Below the pieces are notes generated by a model, which was given only the letters and a program-made list of their open reading frames with translations, ran no database searches and was not told where the DNA came from. A stretch of DNA of 64,000 bases from NCBI GenBank assembly GCA_030734395.1, contig JAUZTG010000028.1, forward strand, positions 186,001 through 250,000, given 5' to 3'. Source of the DNA: Sarocladium kiliense (lineage: Eukaryota; Ascomycota; Sordariomycetes; Hypocreales; Sarocladiaceae). A program made the translations under genes and the position numbers. Shown in pieces: positions 46,873 through 59,800 of this stretch (positions within the stretch are counted from its first letter, which is position 1; each line of letters begins with the position of its first letter).

Positions 46873-48827
46873 TCGTCTGTATTTTAAACGTTGAGGAATA
46901 GGGTCGAATAAACGCAGTGGCTTCATCGTTAATAACGAGGACGATAGTATCACAACTGCAGTGGTCCAACGCGCCCCAGTGGTGCTACTTCTACACATTA
47001 CCACCATGTCTTACTGTTCAAGGAATATGAGGGTGGCAACAGCATTGTTTCCTGCTAAAAAGATCAAGACTGAGTTAGACTACATCGAGCAGGAATGAGT
47101 CACTTTGACTATGGTCCCGCTCTCAGCCTTGGGAGACAGCGGATGCTATATCACTAGATAGCACTATCAACTACAGAGTACAGTAAGCAGGTCTGATCAG
47201 TACAGATAGGTACACATACGGCTGAGCGAATATAGATCCCGACTCTATGGGCTTTTCCTCTACTAACCTCAGCGCAAAGCAACTACTACTTACTATCCTC
47301 AAGTGGCCGAAACATCTGTGAGACACCTGTCCGGGACAAAATCCCGCTTCAAATCAAGTCTGATGCTGTTGTTCTAGCCATAGAGTGAGGCAAACTATTA
47401 CATCAGCTCTAGAGGACATGTAGCTGGTAGCAGGGGTCATCTTTTTACTAGGGGAGACCAAGAGTGAAAACCCTCCAAGTGTAGCACTTATTGGTAAAGT
47501 GCTTTCTCTTGATTTTAGAGCTCTGCGAATCGATCACAGCAACAAGTATTGACGTTATACAGTCATGACGCGACCAAGTCTATGCAGGTCACGAGTTAAT
47601 CCACCAACCCTCTCCCCACGTCCTATTGCGTGCATCCGTGCGGCCCGATCTGGCAGCCATCGTCATTGTAGATACGCGTAGCAAACCCTAGTTGCGTTCG
47701 CGGAGTTTCGTAGCAATGATCCCCTCAGAGACACATGTCGTTCATGTCTCAGTTATTGTCTCCTCAGCACAACACATGCCGGAGGAACATCGCATTATCG
47801 ATGCGACCGGCACAAAAATTGATGGACAGGGTCGCAGTTATGGGACTAAGTCCAGCATACCTAACAACATGCATGACGCAGCCTGACACGTAGTAAAGCA
47901 CCAATGCTGAATGCGCCGCGGTTGTGATGAACGCGATCAATAGCCTGTTCAGGCAAACGCCCGCCCCACCGATCAAGCCATCGGAAGCCCGCGAACGGCT
48001 TGGCTACTGGCAACGTAAAGGTGTGTGGACTCTGGCGGTGTTCGGATCGAGCCACTCAAGCTTGGCGATAGTCACACGTGTCTGCGCCGCGCAACTTCAC
48101 CGGACCCCTATTATCAACAGGGTGCTGCCACAGCGACATGGATAATACGAGGAGCAGGCAACAAGCGACAAGCAATGCGCAATCACAAACAGGAAAGCGA
48201 AATGAGACAGAACAAGAAAAAGAAGCAGAAGAAAAGGGACGCGAATTGTGGCGCTGTACAGTTCCAGACTCGGGGCTAATGGGAATAGACTCTGAGAATG
48301 GAGTCCCATAAAGCTCGGGAACCACCAAAGCAAAGCAATGAATGAATGGGCACCGGAACCAGGCGACAGCACACGAGCACAGGGGCAGGCCATGTCCACC
48401 AAAGATCGATTTCCCGCGTCGATCCATCTCTGCGTTCGGGTAAGGACAGTCTACTGTTCTCGGGAATCCTGCAGCGTCGTCTGGAATGTGAGACTTGCCT
48501 ATCCCGACAAACACACGCCCGGCCACCACACACCCACCGTTACAACTGCCCAACCGTCCTAAAGCTTATCTTTCCATAAGTGGGCAAGGCAAACAGGGAA
48601 TGAGAACTGGCTATTGCTATTAACTAATTCTGAACGTAGCCTGTCTATGAATAGCCATCCCCTAGCCGTGGAATGCTCGCTAGCATAAGGCCGCTTGTCC
48701 CCCTCTTGGCTTTGCGTTCTTTCTTGCTCCGACCTTCTTGGTCGTATTGTGCCGAGCTTCCTTTCCTTGCTCATTCCTCTCCTTCACCTCTTGTTTTTGT
48801 CTGTTTTGCCATGTTACCAAGTCCACG
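46873..48827. other. Intergenic region, no gene seen
   Basis: About 2 kb between the NYN-nuclease and GT31 genes. Several frames at 48,000-48,560 on both strands are low in protein character. The stretch 47,000-47,600 is relatively AT-rich with many TA and CA dinucleotides. The GT31 promoter must be in the last few hundred bases. Confidence 0.4.
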
Positions 48828-50436
48828 ATGTTGAACAGGCGCTTGATGCTCTTCTTGGCGCTTGGCTGCCTCGTGACGGTGTTACTCTTGACATATGCAA
48901 GGCTGGATGCCAAGTTTGGGGGGTTCTGTGCTGGGGAAGGGGGATGTCTGAAGCTGGCTGACATTCGGGAGAAGCTGTCGCCTTCATCGTCTTCACCACC
49001 GAAAGAGACACCCGATGAAGATTGGGGAAGACCGGTGTCGACGGATGGGCGACGCCCTCAACTCGTCGGCCAGACTGATGAGGAAGCTTGCAAGAACTTC
49101 CCCGACACGTCTAACATTCTCCTCGTTATGAAGACAGGCGCTTCTGAAGCATACTCAAAGATCCCAACTCAGGCAATCACGATGCTACGTTGTCTCCCTG
49201 ACTACCTCATCTTCAGCGACATGGAGCAAACCGTCGCGGGACAACACATCCAAGACAGCTTGGATACTGTTCTTCCCGAGGCGCAGGATGGAAACCGCGA
49301 TTTCGATCTCTATCGGCGCCAACGGGATTGTCCCGTCGATCAGGAAACCTGCAACAAAGGCCAAGACGCGGCGAGACAAGGCTGGGCACTCGACAAGTAC
49401 AAGAATATCCACATGGCCGAGAAGACCTACGCCGCCCGACCAGGATACGAATGGTACCTCTTCGTCGACGCCGATTCTTATGTGTTTTGGTCGAACATGG
49501 TGGCCTGGCTGGAGAAGCTGAATCCTAACAAGAAGCATTACCTAGGTAGTGCAGCCATGTTGGCTGGGTTCCCTTTCGCGCACGGTGGGAGTGGGTATCT
49601 CATGTCGAGTGCGCTTATGAGGGCTATGTTTGAGGGCAAGGAGGGTGTTGCCAATGAGTGGGATCAGGAAGCGCCCAAGACATGTTGTGGTGATTACCTC
49701 CTGGCGAGGGCTGTCCACAACCATACCGACCTCAAGGTTAACAACATGGTGAGTTATCTTCTAACTCTCCTCGCGTTGGAACACACCGTCAGTGAGCCAT
49801 CAAGACTTACACAATCCGCAGTGGCCAACCATCAATGGCGAGAAACCACATACCTTGCAGTACGACTCCCGCCAATGGTGCCAGCCCATCGCCACAATGC
49901 ACCACCTCACCGCCGAAGAAGTCTCCTCAATCTGGACCTTCGAACAAGCCCGCGGCTTCGACGCCGAACCCATGCGCTTCCAAACCCTCTACCACGAATT
50001 CCTCTCCCCGCACCTCCAATCCCGTCGCGACGACTGGGACAACCTCGCCTCCGACCTTTATTACCTCAACAACACCGCCGCCGACGCACGAAAAGCCTCA
50101 GAAGAAGCCGGAGAAGAGGTCGATGAGGGAGGGTCGAAGTTCGAAGATTGGGAGATTGAGAAGTCGGGGAAGAAGCACTGGCGGTTGTCGCCGGAGGAGG
50201 AGGTTGCGTTTGTGAATGCTGAGAGTTGTGAGCAGGCGTGCGTAACGATGCGAGATTGCATGCAGTGGAAGTATAGGGCGGGGCTTTGTATTCTTGATAA
50301 GAGGGCGAGTATGGGACGGCCGGAGAAGAGAGGGGAGGAGGCGAAGAAGTTGACCAGTGGCTGGATGGTGGAGAGGATAAGGGAGTGGGCGGAGAGGGAG
50401 GAGTGTCATGGGAGTGTGAAGTGGCCAAGGCCATGA
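48828..50436 (+). CDS. Golgi-type glycosyltransferase, family GT31-like (Fringe/C1GalT-like), with C-terminal PAN-like segment
   Basis: Exons 48828-49748 and 49822-50436 (intron 49749-49821) give 511 residues. A short cytosolic end (MLNRR) and one membrane helix (LMLFLALGCLVTVLLLTYA) indicate a type II membrane protein, lumenal in the Golgi or ER. The catalytic part has EWYLFVDADSYVFWSNMVAW, where DAD is the metal-binding DxD motif, and LGSAAMLAGFPFAHGGSGYL, then CCGDYLLARAVHNHTDLKVN, the usual GT31 order. The last 90 residues contain a Cys-spaced PAN/apple-like segment (CEQACVTMRDCMQWKYRAGL, then C) of unknown role. Donor sugar is not predictable. Confidence 0.88.
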
Positions 50437-52536
50437 GATGTCTCTGATAAGGTGCCTGAACGGGTGAGTGTTGTCTTTAGAAGGGATTCATGGCGTTTGG
50501 GAGGCTTGGATTAGAGGTGGCCTTTGGACAGGACAAGGGATACATAATTTGGGCGTTTTGATACTTTAGACAGGCACATAGACCCTGGCATCAGGATGAG
50601 GGACAGACATCTTGGAGGAACATTTCTTGTATATACCTTTACTATGAAACAAGCTCAGAGAAGGCATTATGACGCGTGCCAGTGTCTCAGAAGAAGATGC
50701 ACCTCAACATTGTCCTGATTGAATCCCGTGGAGAAATGTTCTAGGGTAACAGAATCTATGTCGGGGACCTGAGGGTGCCAAACCCCGTCGGTAGAACCTA
50801 AGCAGACAAAGTGTCAGATGACGTCTTCAGCCAGCACAAATCTCTCTACCGCTGTCATATGTGCAGATGGCAATCGGATCGAAACGTGACCAGTGTTGCT
50901 GCGCCTGTTTCCCCAGTACCGTGGCTTATGGGACGAAGTGTATGGTACCCAGCCGCGATAAACCCCTGACTCCGCCTCGGTTCGTGCCGGAACGACGCAC
51001 TTTTGCAGTGGGGGAATGCCGTCGCCCTGACACTCCAAAGAAGCAAAAGACCACATGTACGAATCCAGATAGTACATTTGGACCAATTAGTATATATCCA
51101 TTTAGGCCTCTGCTGCACGGACGGGCCAACGTGCAGATCAACCTGCCTCGTGGCAGTGCCCGCGCACGTGAGCGACTTCACCCTGCAGATGTACCGTGGA
51201 TAATGAACTTGCACCTTTTCACGAGAGCAATTTCCTTAGTCTGGTGGGATTTGATGTCATGCTGGGACTTGGCGGGCAAGCGTGGGAGATTTGGGCTCAT
51301 CATGGGGAGGGGTTGCAAGGGATGGCCGAGACATGGTCATTTGGGGAAAGCCAGGGGAGCCACCAGGGGGGGTTTGGGCTGCTTGGGCGATCATAGGACG
51401 GGAGATATTGGTATAGCTGCCGTCTGTGGAAGCCTTGTGATGGGCTGTGTTGAGTGAGGTTTAGTTAGATTGGGTGTTCGAACTGTATGTGAGTAGAAAG
51501 ATCACGAGATGGTCACCTTTGGCTGAGGAGCAGGCAACGTTGGTCGTATAAAGGGGGGCCAACTGCCAGAGTTGCATCGACACACGGCCATCATCCTATA
51601 AACAGCATCACATACATCCACGCATAAACATCACCAGACAGCACCACCCTCAGGTCATTTCCTGCCCAAAACACCAACTGTCTGCATAACACGACCAGTC
51701 AGTCAGTCAGTCAGTTAGCCCATCATCAGGCAAAGCAATTCCTGCCTCTCGCTTGATTGGTATTCCAGCCCGCGCCCCTGTGCGGATCCTCATCAGCCAG
51801 CCCTTGTGGTCCCCTGGAATTTCCAGCAGCCTACTGATACCAGTACTTGCGCGCGTGGTGCAGCTCCCACGCTATCGTCGGGTACCTCGATTTAGTGGCT
51901 TCGGGAACGGGACCCTCCCCTCCTGTAGACCCAGACCGACCAGTGCCAGTGGCCAGCGCAGCCCAACCCCTTTCGATCCGATCAGACAATTATCAGACAA
52001 GGTCAGATCCAAGCAAATCGAACCAAGAAGGAAGACACGCATTAAAGTCCTTCATTTCAGCCGTACCAGCCGCAATCATTCCAGTGCAGCACGTTCTCAA
52101 ATCACCCCCAACCCTACGACATCTTACCCTGGACCCTTCCTCTCCTCCCCCCTCCCCACAGTCAATCATCGCTGGGCTCCGCTAAGGGAGGCGCCACCAC
52201 CCACTACAACCCGCTACCACCCACTAAAGCCCTGGCGACCTTCAGGACAAGCTCCACCACCGACAACGTCCCTGTCACTCACCATCTCCCCTTTCGCTCC
52301 CAACTCCGTCTCGTCCTCTTCCTCCTCCCACTGAGAAAGGCTTCCTTCTCCTCTTCCAAATCTTCAATCCAGCATTATAGCATTGTACAGCTTTTTTTCT
52401 ACCTTTTCCTTGCTCGCAACCTTTTCTTCTAGCAAGATACAGAGCTTTGCGATACGGTTCCACACGTCGAGTCTTACCACGATAAACATCATCGAACCCC
52501 TCCTCCGACCACGAACAACCCAAACACGCGATCACG
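50437..52536. other. Intergenic region including a long pyrimidine-rich leader
   Basis: About 2.1 kb. The first half (50,437-51,500) has no supportable gene. From about 51,560 to 52,530 the + strand is C/T/A-rich with few purine runs, and an upstream frame of 193 codons begins at 51753; this fits a long untranslated leader or promoter for the small coiled-coil gene at 52537. A (CAGT)5 run is at 51696-51715. Confidence 0.4.
51696..51715. repeat. (CAGT)5 microsatellite
   Basis: Five tandem CAGT units in the leader region of the gene at 52537. Confidence 0.9.
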
Positions 52537-53263
52537 ATGAGCACTGCAGGTAACAACTCCAACATGACTCAATTCACCGATGAGGAGCTTGACCGCGACT
52601 GGAAGCCTAATGGACGTCGTCCTCAGTCGTATGTTTTCCCCAACCCCTTATCCAGAACCCCTATCTACGTCTCTTAGACCTCAACTGACCGCCTCCCAGC
52701 ACTATCGCCAGGTCCTTCTCCGCCGAACTCGGTGACATCTTCCGTATCGAAAACTCCCTCACAGATCTCGACCGCGAAGTCGATACCCGGTACATATCCC
52801 CCCCAAAAAATCTAACGATCTTGGAATATAGAAGCTAACCTGTGCCCGCTGTAGGAAACAAAAGGTCAACCGTGAGACTCAGGAGCTTGCCTCTCTCGAG
52901 GCACGCCTGAGGGAGATGGAAGAGCGCCTTCGCCGCTCTGGTCCTTCCCGCCCTGCCATCCAAACCAACATCCCAGGCCCGACCAAGGACGAGACCACCG
53001 ACGCACCACCAGCCGTCCCCTCCAAGGACCGCTCACGGCCTGGCACCGCCCGTCAGGCTCAGCACGCTCCTAGCTCAGGCAACATGCCCCCGACCCCAGG
53101 TGGCAGCGAGGGTGAGTAACCAGCCCCCTCATTACAAACCCCGAGGAATCATATTGCTTTGAACGAAGCACCTGTTGCTTTGCGTCTGCTGCTTTTCGGA
53201 GTGTCCATGGCTGACACGAGGGGTCTCTTTCCGCTTTTTGTTATAGATGGTGACCGAGAGTAA
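52537..53263 (+). CDS. Small conserved-looking coiled-coil protein, function unknown
   Basis: Exons 52537-52628, 52700-52789, 52855-53111 and 53247-53263 give 151 residues. Introns have clean GT..AG ends and phases that fit. It opens MSTAGNNSNMTQFTDEELDR, continues DWKPNGRRPQSTIARSFSAE and LGDIFRIENSLTDLDREVDT, then a short coiled coil (ETQELASLEARLREMEERLR) and a Pro/Ser/Thr-rich disordered tail. If the last intron (53112-53246) is retained, translation stops at TAA 53117-53119 and the protein ends SEGE instead of DGDRE, 148 residues. I do not recognise the family. A long pyrimidine-rich leader precedes it, suggesting regulated translation. Confidence 0.7.
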
Positions 53264-54215
53264 CGTCGATATAATGCAGCCGAACGGTGAACGCGGCGAT
53301 TTTACTCCTGAATTTGGACGAATCTTTGTCCCACTATGGACCGGGGGACTACCATGGTTCGGCCAGGACCAGAACGATTCGAGATCCATTTGTCGATCGA
53401 CTACGGCAAAGACTGCAATGACCCCCAGTGTCTTCTGAACGGAATGCCGATGCGGAACTCTACGTTCGGCAGGATATGCATGATCGACAAACGACCGAAA
53501 CAGCCAATCTCACTCCTGCATCTCAGAACAGCATCAACCAAGCTTGTCTCGCCCAGCAAAATGCATACCGCTCCACCACCATCGGACCTCCGTCTTTCTT
53601 GCATCCTGCGTACGCGCACCAACCTTAATCATTGTTTTAATCGTCCAACGCTTCTTATCTGTTTTGAGTCCCACCCCCAAACGTTATATCCTCTGCCTGT
53701 TTTTTCCTGCACAATGGGGGCGGATAAACCCCTCGCTTACTTGTTTTCTGCTGTTGTTTTCTGCTGGTGCATCTCATGATTTGGGGGAGGTGGGATGGTG
53801 TCTTTTTCTTGGATTTTGAAGGGAAGAAGGGATTGGACCTGTGGGAGAAGAAGGTTTTCAGATGGAGTGGGAGGAGAAGAGGAGGTGGGTGTTGTACATA
53901 CCATATATTCCATGATCATGGCGCAAGACCACATTCACGACAAAGCTTATTCGCGTGGCGTGAATTCTATCAGATGTGCTCACCATCGTCACTAACTCCA
54001 CGATCTACATGTGTTTATGACGCAAGTTGGTGGTATATTGGGAAGCATCGGGGTACTACACGGACATGGTAAACGACCTGGTCCAGATAACCTCTCGCCC
54101 CTTCATTTGAAGAGCCTGATGGAAATGGAAACGAGAAAAAAAAACAAATAGAGAGCCACCTGGCATTTGCGAAAACAGAGGCTTGATGTCTGGGCAACAT
54201 TGGGTAGTCTGCGCC
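53264..54215. other. Intergenic region between convergent genes
   Basis: About 950 bases between the stop of the coiled-coil gene and the stop of the aspartic protease gene. Contains 3' untranslated sequence, T-rich near 53,640-53,760. The open frame 53336-53779 (plus) has no protein-like pattern. No gene seen. Confidence 0.4.
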
Positions 54216-55651
54216 TTACTCATCGCCCAAGTCCTTGTTCGCAAAGCCAATCCGTCCCTTCTTGAGATCAAAAGCAAGGAACAACGCCTTCAGCATCGTA
54301 TCACCCAAGATCGACACGTCAAGTCCCGTGGCACTCTGCATGCCTCCCCAGCAGTAACCTGGACTCTCCTCGATGGGGCCGTAGTTCATGTATCTACCCG
54401 GGATGTTGAGGACATGCTCCGTTCCGGGGAGCTTGAAGCGAAGGTCTGGAAGGTCGTCGGCCATGGAGCAGAGGAAGGTATAGGCATCGGAGAGACCTGG
54501 GTCGGTCTTCATTCCGGGGACGGAGAACCAGTACATGGAGGCGAGGACGTCGGGCATGAACATGAGAGTGGTGCCCGTGTCAATAGTGGCGGTGAACTTA
54601 TGGTACCACCAGACTTTCTCGCCTCCTGTCCATGAAGTCAGGTCGAACTCGACATCCCAGTGGACACTGTCCGGGTCAGACTCAAGCCAGGTGATGTTGT
54701 CTTTGGCTAGACTGGTGTTTATATGACCAAAGTCGAAGCGTCCCGTGGCGTTGGATCGAACGTCGACTGTGAACACAGGATGTTCGAGTTGCTCGCGAAG
54801 GAGGTCGAGGAAGTTGGGTCGAGGGGGGTGAATATTGCTTGGCAAGGACTTTGCGAGGCCAAGAACACCGGTGAGGCCAGGCTCGCTCTCGAATCGGTAT
54901 GCGATGCTTTTGGCGGACTGGATGGTGGCGTTCTCGATTTCGAAGCCGCCCATGCGGACTGTGTCAAGATACACGATGCCTTCGGCGCCGGTCCCATCGA
55001 CTTATGGAATCAGCACTTAAATCAAATAGTACAACTGTTAAGATAGACTTACCGTATTGGACATCCCACTCTGAACCCTTGATCAGGTGAGCCGAGTGTG
55101 ATTTATTGGGCATGTACTGAGGTGCCCACGGACCCTCATTATTCGCGTGGTAGATAGTATCAGAAGATTGCACCCAGCTGAGAGAGTCAACTCCACGTAC
55201 TGAGGCGCTCATTGGGGGGCCACTTTGCTTACAGGTCTGAGGAGCCGGTGTCGAGGGCCAACTTGAGCGTCTGAGGTGGGCTGCCAACCTCGACGTCGGC
55301 AATGTAAATATCGTCTGTGCCCAATGGCTCAACATCAACTCGGCCTTCTATTTGTTCCAACATTATTTAGCAAAGAGCTAACAGAGTCAATTGACATTGT
55401 TGCAAGGGAATCTTACCGGCATCACCGAGTTGGAAGGTGGAGTGAACACCCTCCGGCACAGCACCAGCACCGCCCCATTTCATCCTCGTCGCAGTCCACT
55501 CCTTGACGAAGTCTCGCTTCTTAGAAGGATGACGCGAGAACTCTACGGAGAAGCCTTGTGCCTGTTCATTGGGATCAGGCGTTTGCAGAAAGGAAAATGC
55601 CAAGGCGAGCACAGGCCCCAACGAGACCAGGACGTAGGAGAACAGCTGCAT
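54216..55651 (-). CDS. Secreted aspartic protease (pepsin family A1)
   Basis: Endopeptidase acting at acid pH. Exons 55417-55651, 55233-55347, 55053-55177 and 54216-55000 give 419 residues; introns are 55348-55416, 55178-55232 and 55001-55052. A hydrophobic signal peptide (MQLFSYVLVSLGPVLALAFS) precedes a propeptide with KKRD, a likely Kex2-type site. The first catalytic motif DTGSSDL (at the end of exon 2) continues as WVQSS; the second is ATIDTGTTLMFMP. The flap region reads GSEWDVQYVDGTGAEGIVYL. It ends DLKKGRIGFANKDLGDE with no GPI-anchor signal, so secreted rather than wall-bound. Two active-site Asp are both present. Confidence 0.95.
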
Positions 55652-56869
55652 CGTGAACGATCGTGGAGAACGAGGAAGAAGAGAACAATGGCGACGTGTG
55701 CTCAGCACAGTGGGAGAGGAAGAAATAGAAGAAAGTAAATGAATGGACACTGTGCTTGAAGGGTGAAGAAGAGAGTAGGTCGACCGAGGATGCTTGTTGG
55801 GCAGCAAACCACACAACAGAGAGAATCAGTGAAGGAATCTAGAAGAGAAAACCCCTTTTTGAGAACCGCAAGCCAATGGCAGCCGCAACGGAAAGAACAA
55901 TGAAACGCGCCTGCCGAACTGTGGCCACGTGCTGGCACGAGATCAGACGAGACGAGGCCTCCCGGATGTGTGAATCAGGCTTGCTCTCAGAGCATGGGCC
56001 GCTGAGAATAGGGGATGAGGCTACTGTTCTGAATGCTATAAAGGAACACATTTTGGCACAATCACTGGCAGCTGTCCAGACGGCCCGGGAAACATGATGG
56101 CCAGCTGCAGAGAACGGTCGCCTCATGCACGATCGTGTCACAACAGCCCGGCTGCCACTCCATGGCACTAAAACATCGAATACACCTGGTCATCCTCGCT
56201 GGCACCGTGAAGACCATCTCGCTTGTGATAAGAACCACTGCTCTTGCGAGATCTTCTACCTAGTTCCACTCTCTTTCACGTTGGTAACCCTGCTCGCTAC
56301 CCTTCTGCTCAATCTGAGAAGAGAGAAGCCAATTCTGGTGCACCCATTCCTCCAAGTCACAGCTTAAGACAAGATCAGAGCCTGTGTTCCCGATGTAGTT
56401 GTACCACTGGCACTGCGCGACCCGACATGTTTGCTGCAAGGGACCGGCGACAGCTTCAAACAAGGGAGCAAATCGATCGCTATCTTTGTATGTGGATTGC
56501 GCCTCCTAAGGTAACATGAGAATGTTATTGGGAACAGGCATACAGACTAAGACCGACGACGAGCTGATGACTTCCAATTCACGCGTGCACTTCATCCCGA
56601 GGCACAGGTCACGTTGCAGGAGATTCCCAGAATCCTGAGATTCTCAAGCAAGTTCATAAGCCCCAACCTCAGCGATCTGGGTGCAATTGGCCTTTGGCCG
56701 TGGTATTTTTTTCGCCTTGAAAGCTGCACCCGTCAGCGTCTCCCTGTCATGCTATGTACGAAGTACAACCACTCTTCTCATTTTCCATCTCTAATGCCAA
56801 TGCCGTATCAAAACTCCCTGTACAGTATTCGTAATCTCCTTTGCAGAATTCATGGTTCAGTGTCTTTGC
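55652..56869. other. Intergenic region between aspartic protease and LHS1
   Basis: About 1.2 kb. Holds the aspartic protease promoter (near 55,652-56,100) and the 3' end of LHS1. No gene-like frame on either strand. Confidence 0.4.
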
Positions 56870-59800
56870 TCAAAGCTCGTCATGTCCCTTCTCGCCACTC
56901 TCGCCCTTCTCTTTGGCCGCAGCCTCCTTCTCCGCCTCGGCCTTCATCCAGGCCGCCTTCTCACGCTGCACCTTGGCCATGAGCTCCTCAATGTCATCGC
57001 CAGAGAAGACCTTCGGGCCATCTTCGGAGTCAGCGAAGTCCTCGAAGTTGAGAGTCTTCTCTTCCTTGTTGGCACTCGCTGTCTTGGTCTTCTTGCGCTC
57101 CGAAGCGCTCTTACTTGCCTTCTTCGACTTCTTGTCGAAATTACGCACACCCTTCATCGCCAAGTCCACGCCGGCCTTGTCGAGCTTCTCGCGCTTGGAC
57201 TTGAGATCCTTGGAAAGAAGAACGGGGTCGGCAGTGGCTGCAAGGCCTTCCTGTTTGCTCTCTTGCTCAGCGAGCCAGACGCGAATGGTCTCCTCCACTG
57301 CGACCACCTCCTGTAGGTCCTCGCGCTTGTACAGCGGAGGCACAGGGCCGATCTCATCGGTGACATCCTCCATGGTACGGCCTTTGGGAGCCTCGTCCTC
57401 GAGGCCATCAAAGTCGCCAGTGGCCGACTCGGACGGCGCGTCAGAGCTCTCCGAAGCTGCGATGGTCTCCGAGGCGGACTTGGACGCCGCTGATGATGCA
57501 TGCCAAGCTTCGTACTCATCCACCTGCTTGAACATCTTGCCCGTGAATTCCTTCGTCTGGTCCAGCGCCTCCTTCAGAGCTGAGATCAGAACAGGGCGTT
57601 GCTCGGCCTCATCTACCCTCTTTTGGATGGGTGATGCAAGAGCCTGCAGTTCCTTCAGCTTCGCCTTGAAGTCATCCTTGGAAGCGTCGGTGCCCTCGTC
57701 GTAGAGCCAGTCACTAATAAGGCTTGCCTGCTCAGAGAGCTTGGTCCGCTCAGCCTCGGTCGAGTGGGCGACGAACGCATCGTTCTCAAGCAGATCCCGA
57801 ATCTTGTAGGTAAAAGCCTCCAACTGGTTGAGAGCTTCCTCTCGGGCAATGCGCGCTTTGTCCGCAGCATTGAAGGCTTTCAACCTGTCTTTGGATTTGG
57901 TGACCTCCTCCTTTGTAAGCTCGGGAGTGCCGGCCTTAACAAGATCGATGTCGACCGGGATGCCAACGAGTTTCTTCTTGATCTCCACCTTCGCCTCCTC
58001 AGCAGAGCCAGATGCCTCAGCATCAGCGGAAGAGCTGGCTGAGCCAGTGGACTTAGTTGATTCGGATGACTTGGTATCGTCCTTCATCTTCTCTTCGGAC
58101 CCATCCGCCTTGACAGAGTCGGCTTCGGCTTCATCACCAGTTAAGGGCTCCTGGTCCTTCTTTCCAAAGCCAAAGAGGTTCTTGACGCCATCAACAAAAC
58201 CCTCCTTGACCTCAGCCTCGCATTCAACCGATGCCTTCGCAACCTCGACCTCGCCGTTGTCGCCGTTCAGCTTCAGACCGACGCGGAAGAAGATCTCGGC
58301 GTCTTCGCAAGATGGGTACTTTTCTTTGAAGGCTGCCACAGTAGCAGTCAGATTCTTCGTAGTGAAGGTCTTGACAATCTTGTCCTCGGCCCCAACCTGT
58401 TGGTAGAAAGCGACGGTAAAATCATCATGCTCAGAGAACGTCACTTCCTTGGGAGCGCCACCGAGGGGAGAGATAGGGCTCCACAGACGCTGCTTCTGCG
58501 ACTTGTCTTTGCTGCCCTTCCACTCCATACCACTGGCGTACATGGCTCCCTCGGAAATCCGAATCTCCTTAACACGGAAGCTAGGGCTGAGCTCAGCAGC
58601 GCGGAAACCGGCTCCGAAAACAGCAGCCTCGTCAGAGTTGACATTGGAGCGAATTTTGTCACTAGCACCAACAATCTTCTCGAGGGCCTTCTGAACGAAA
58701 GGTGTCCTTGAGGCACCGCCATGAAGAATAACGGAGGTGAGATCGCCGATGTCAAGGTTGGCCATTTTCAAGGCGTCGTTGACGGCAGTAGCCACGCGCT
58801 CGCCGTGAGCCTCGGCCATGGCCTCGAAGTCGGCACGTGAGAGCTTGTACTTGAAGTCGACATCCTCGTAGAGACCCTCAAAGCTGGCCTGGGTGTTCTG
58901 GTTGGCACTGAGAACATGTCTCACACGAGCGGCCTCTTTCGAGAGCTTAGCCAAGGCACGTCCATGAGCCTTAACACCCTCAGACGTGGCAGAAATCTTC
59001 TTTGCGCCCTTGGACTCAACGAATTGAGCCACCATATCGTCGACGATAAGGTTGCTGAGGGCATCACCACCGAGGGTCCTGTCCCAGCCGCTTCCGAGGA
59101 CCTGCACCTCCTGAACCGTCTTGTTGAACTTGCCAATGTCCTTGACCGATCGGCTTTGGAACTTCATCACAGTAGCCTTGGTCGATCCGGCGCCCATATC
59201 GAAGACCATGTGGTACTCGGGTTTCTCGCCATCGCTGAAGTTGGGGAACTGTCGGCTAGTGGCGTAGTTGAGACCGACAGCTAGACCGTCACTGACAAGG
59301 CTGAGGACCTTGAGGCCAGCGAGATCGGCGGCCATCTGGAGAGCTCGCTTCTCCGCAAGGGTGTAGAAAGGTGGAACAGTCATGACAACTGAGCGCACAG
59401 TAGAACCATCACCAGCGGTGACCTCGGCGTTCTTCTGAATGCTCTGTAGTTCCATGGCTAGTAGCTCTTCCACCATCCATGCCTCCTCATCAGCGTTGAA
59501 TGCTTTCGACTTGAAAGTCGCAGTGTTTCTTGATGGGTGCGGGAAGATCTGCATAGCAGGGTGCCTCGCCGCGTATTCTTGTACAACTGAGTCCTCGACG
59601 GGGAGGCCGAGAATGGTCTTCAAGTTGGGGTAGACATCGGCCGGGAAGCGAGGCGCGATAGCCATGGCGTCGGCGCCATAGAGTCGCTCGGGAAAGCGGG
59701 CATCTTGAGGTGTGCCCTTGGTGGGCTTAAAAGCAACGGCTGACGTTTCTTTGCGCCGGGTGTCCTTTGTCAGGACAATTTCAAGAGGAATGCCAGGTTT

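Noticed and set aside
56841..57704. 287-residue open frame on the plus strand
   Set aside because: It is fully antisense to the C-terminal part of LHS1, with Ser/Ala-rich composition caused by the complementary codons of a Lys/Glu/Ser-rich protein.
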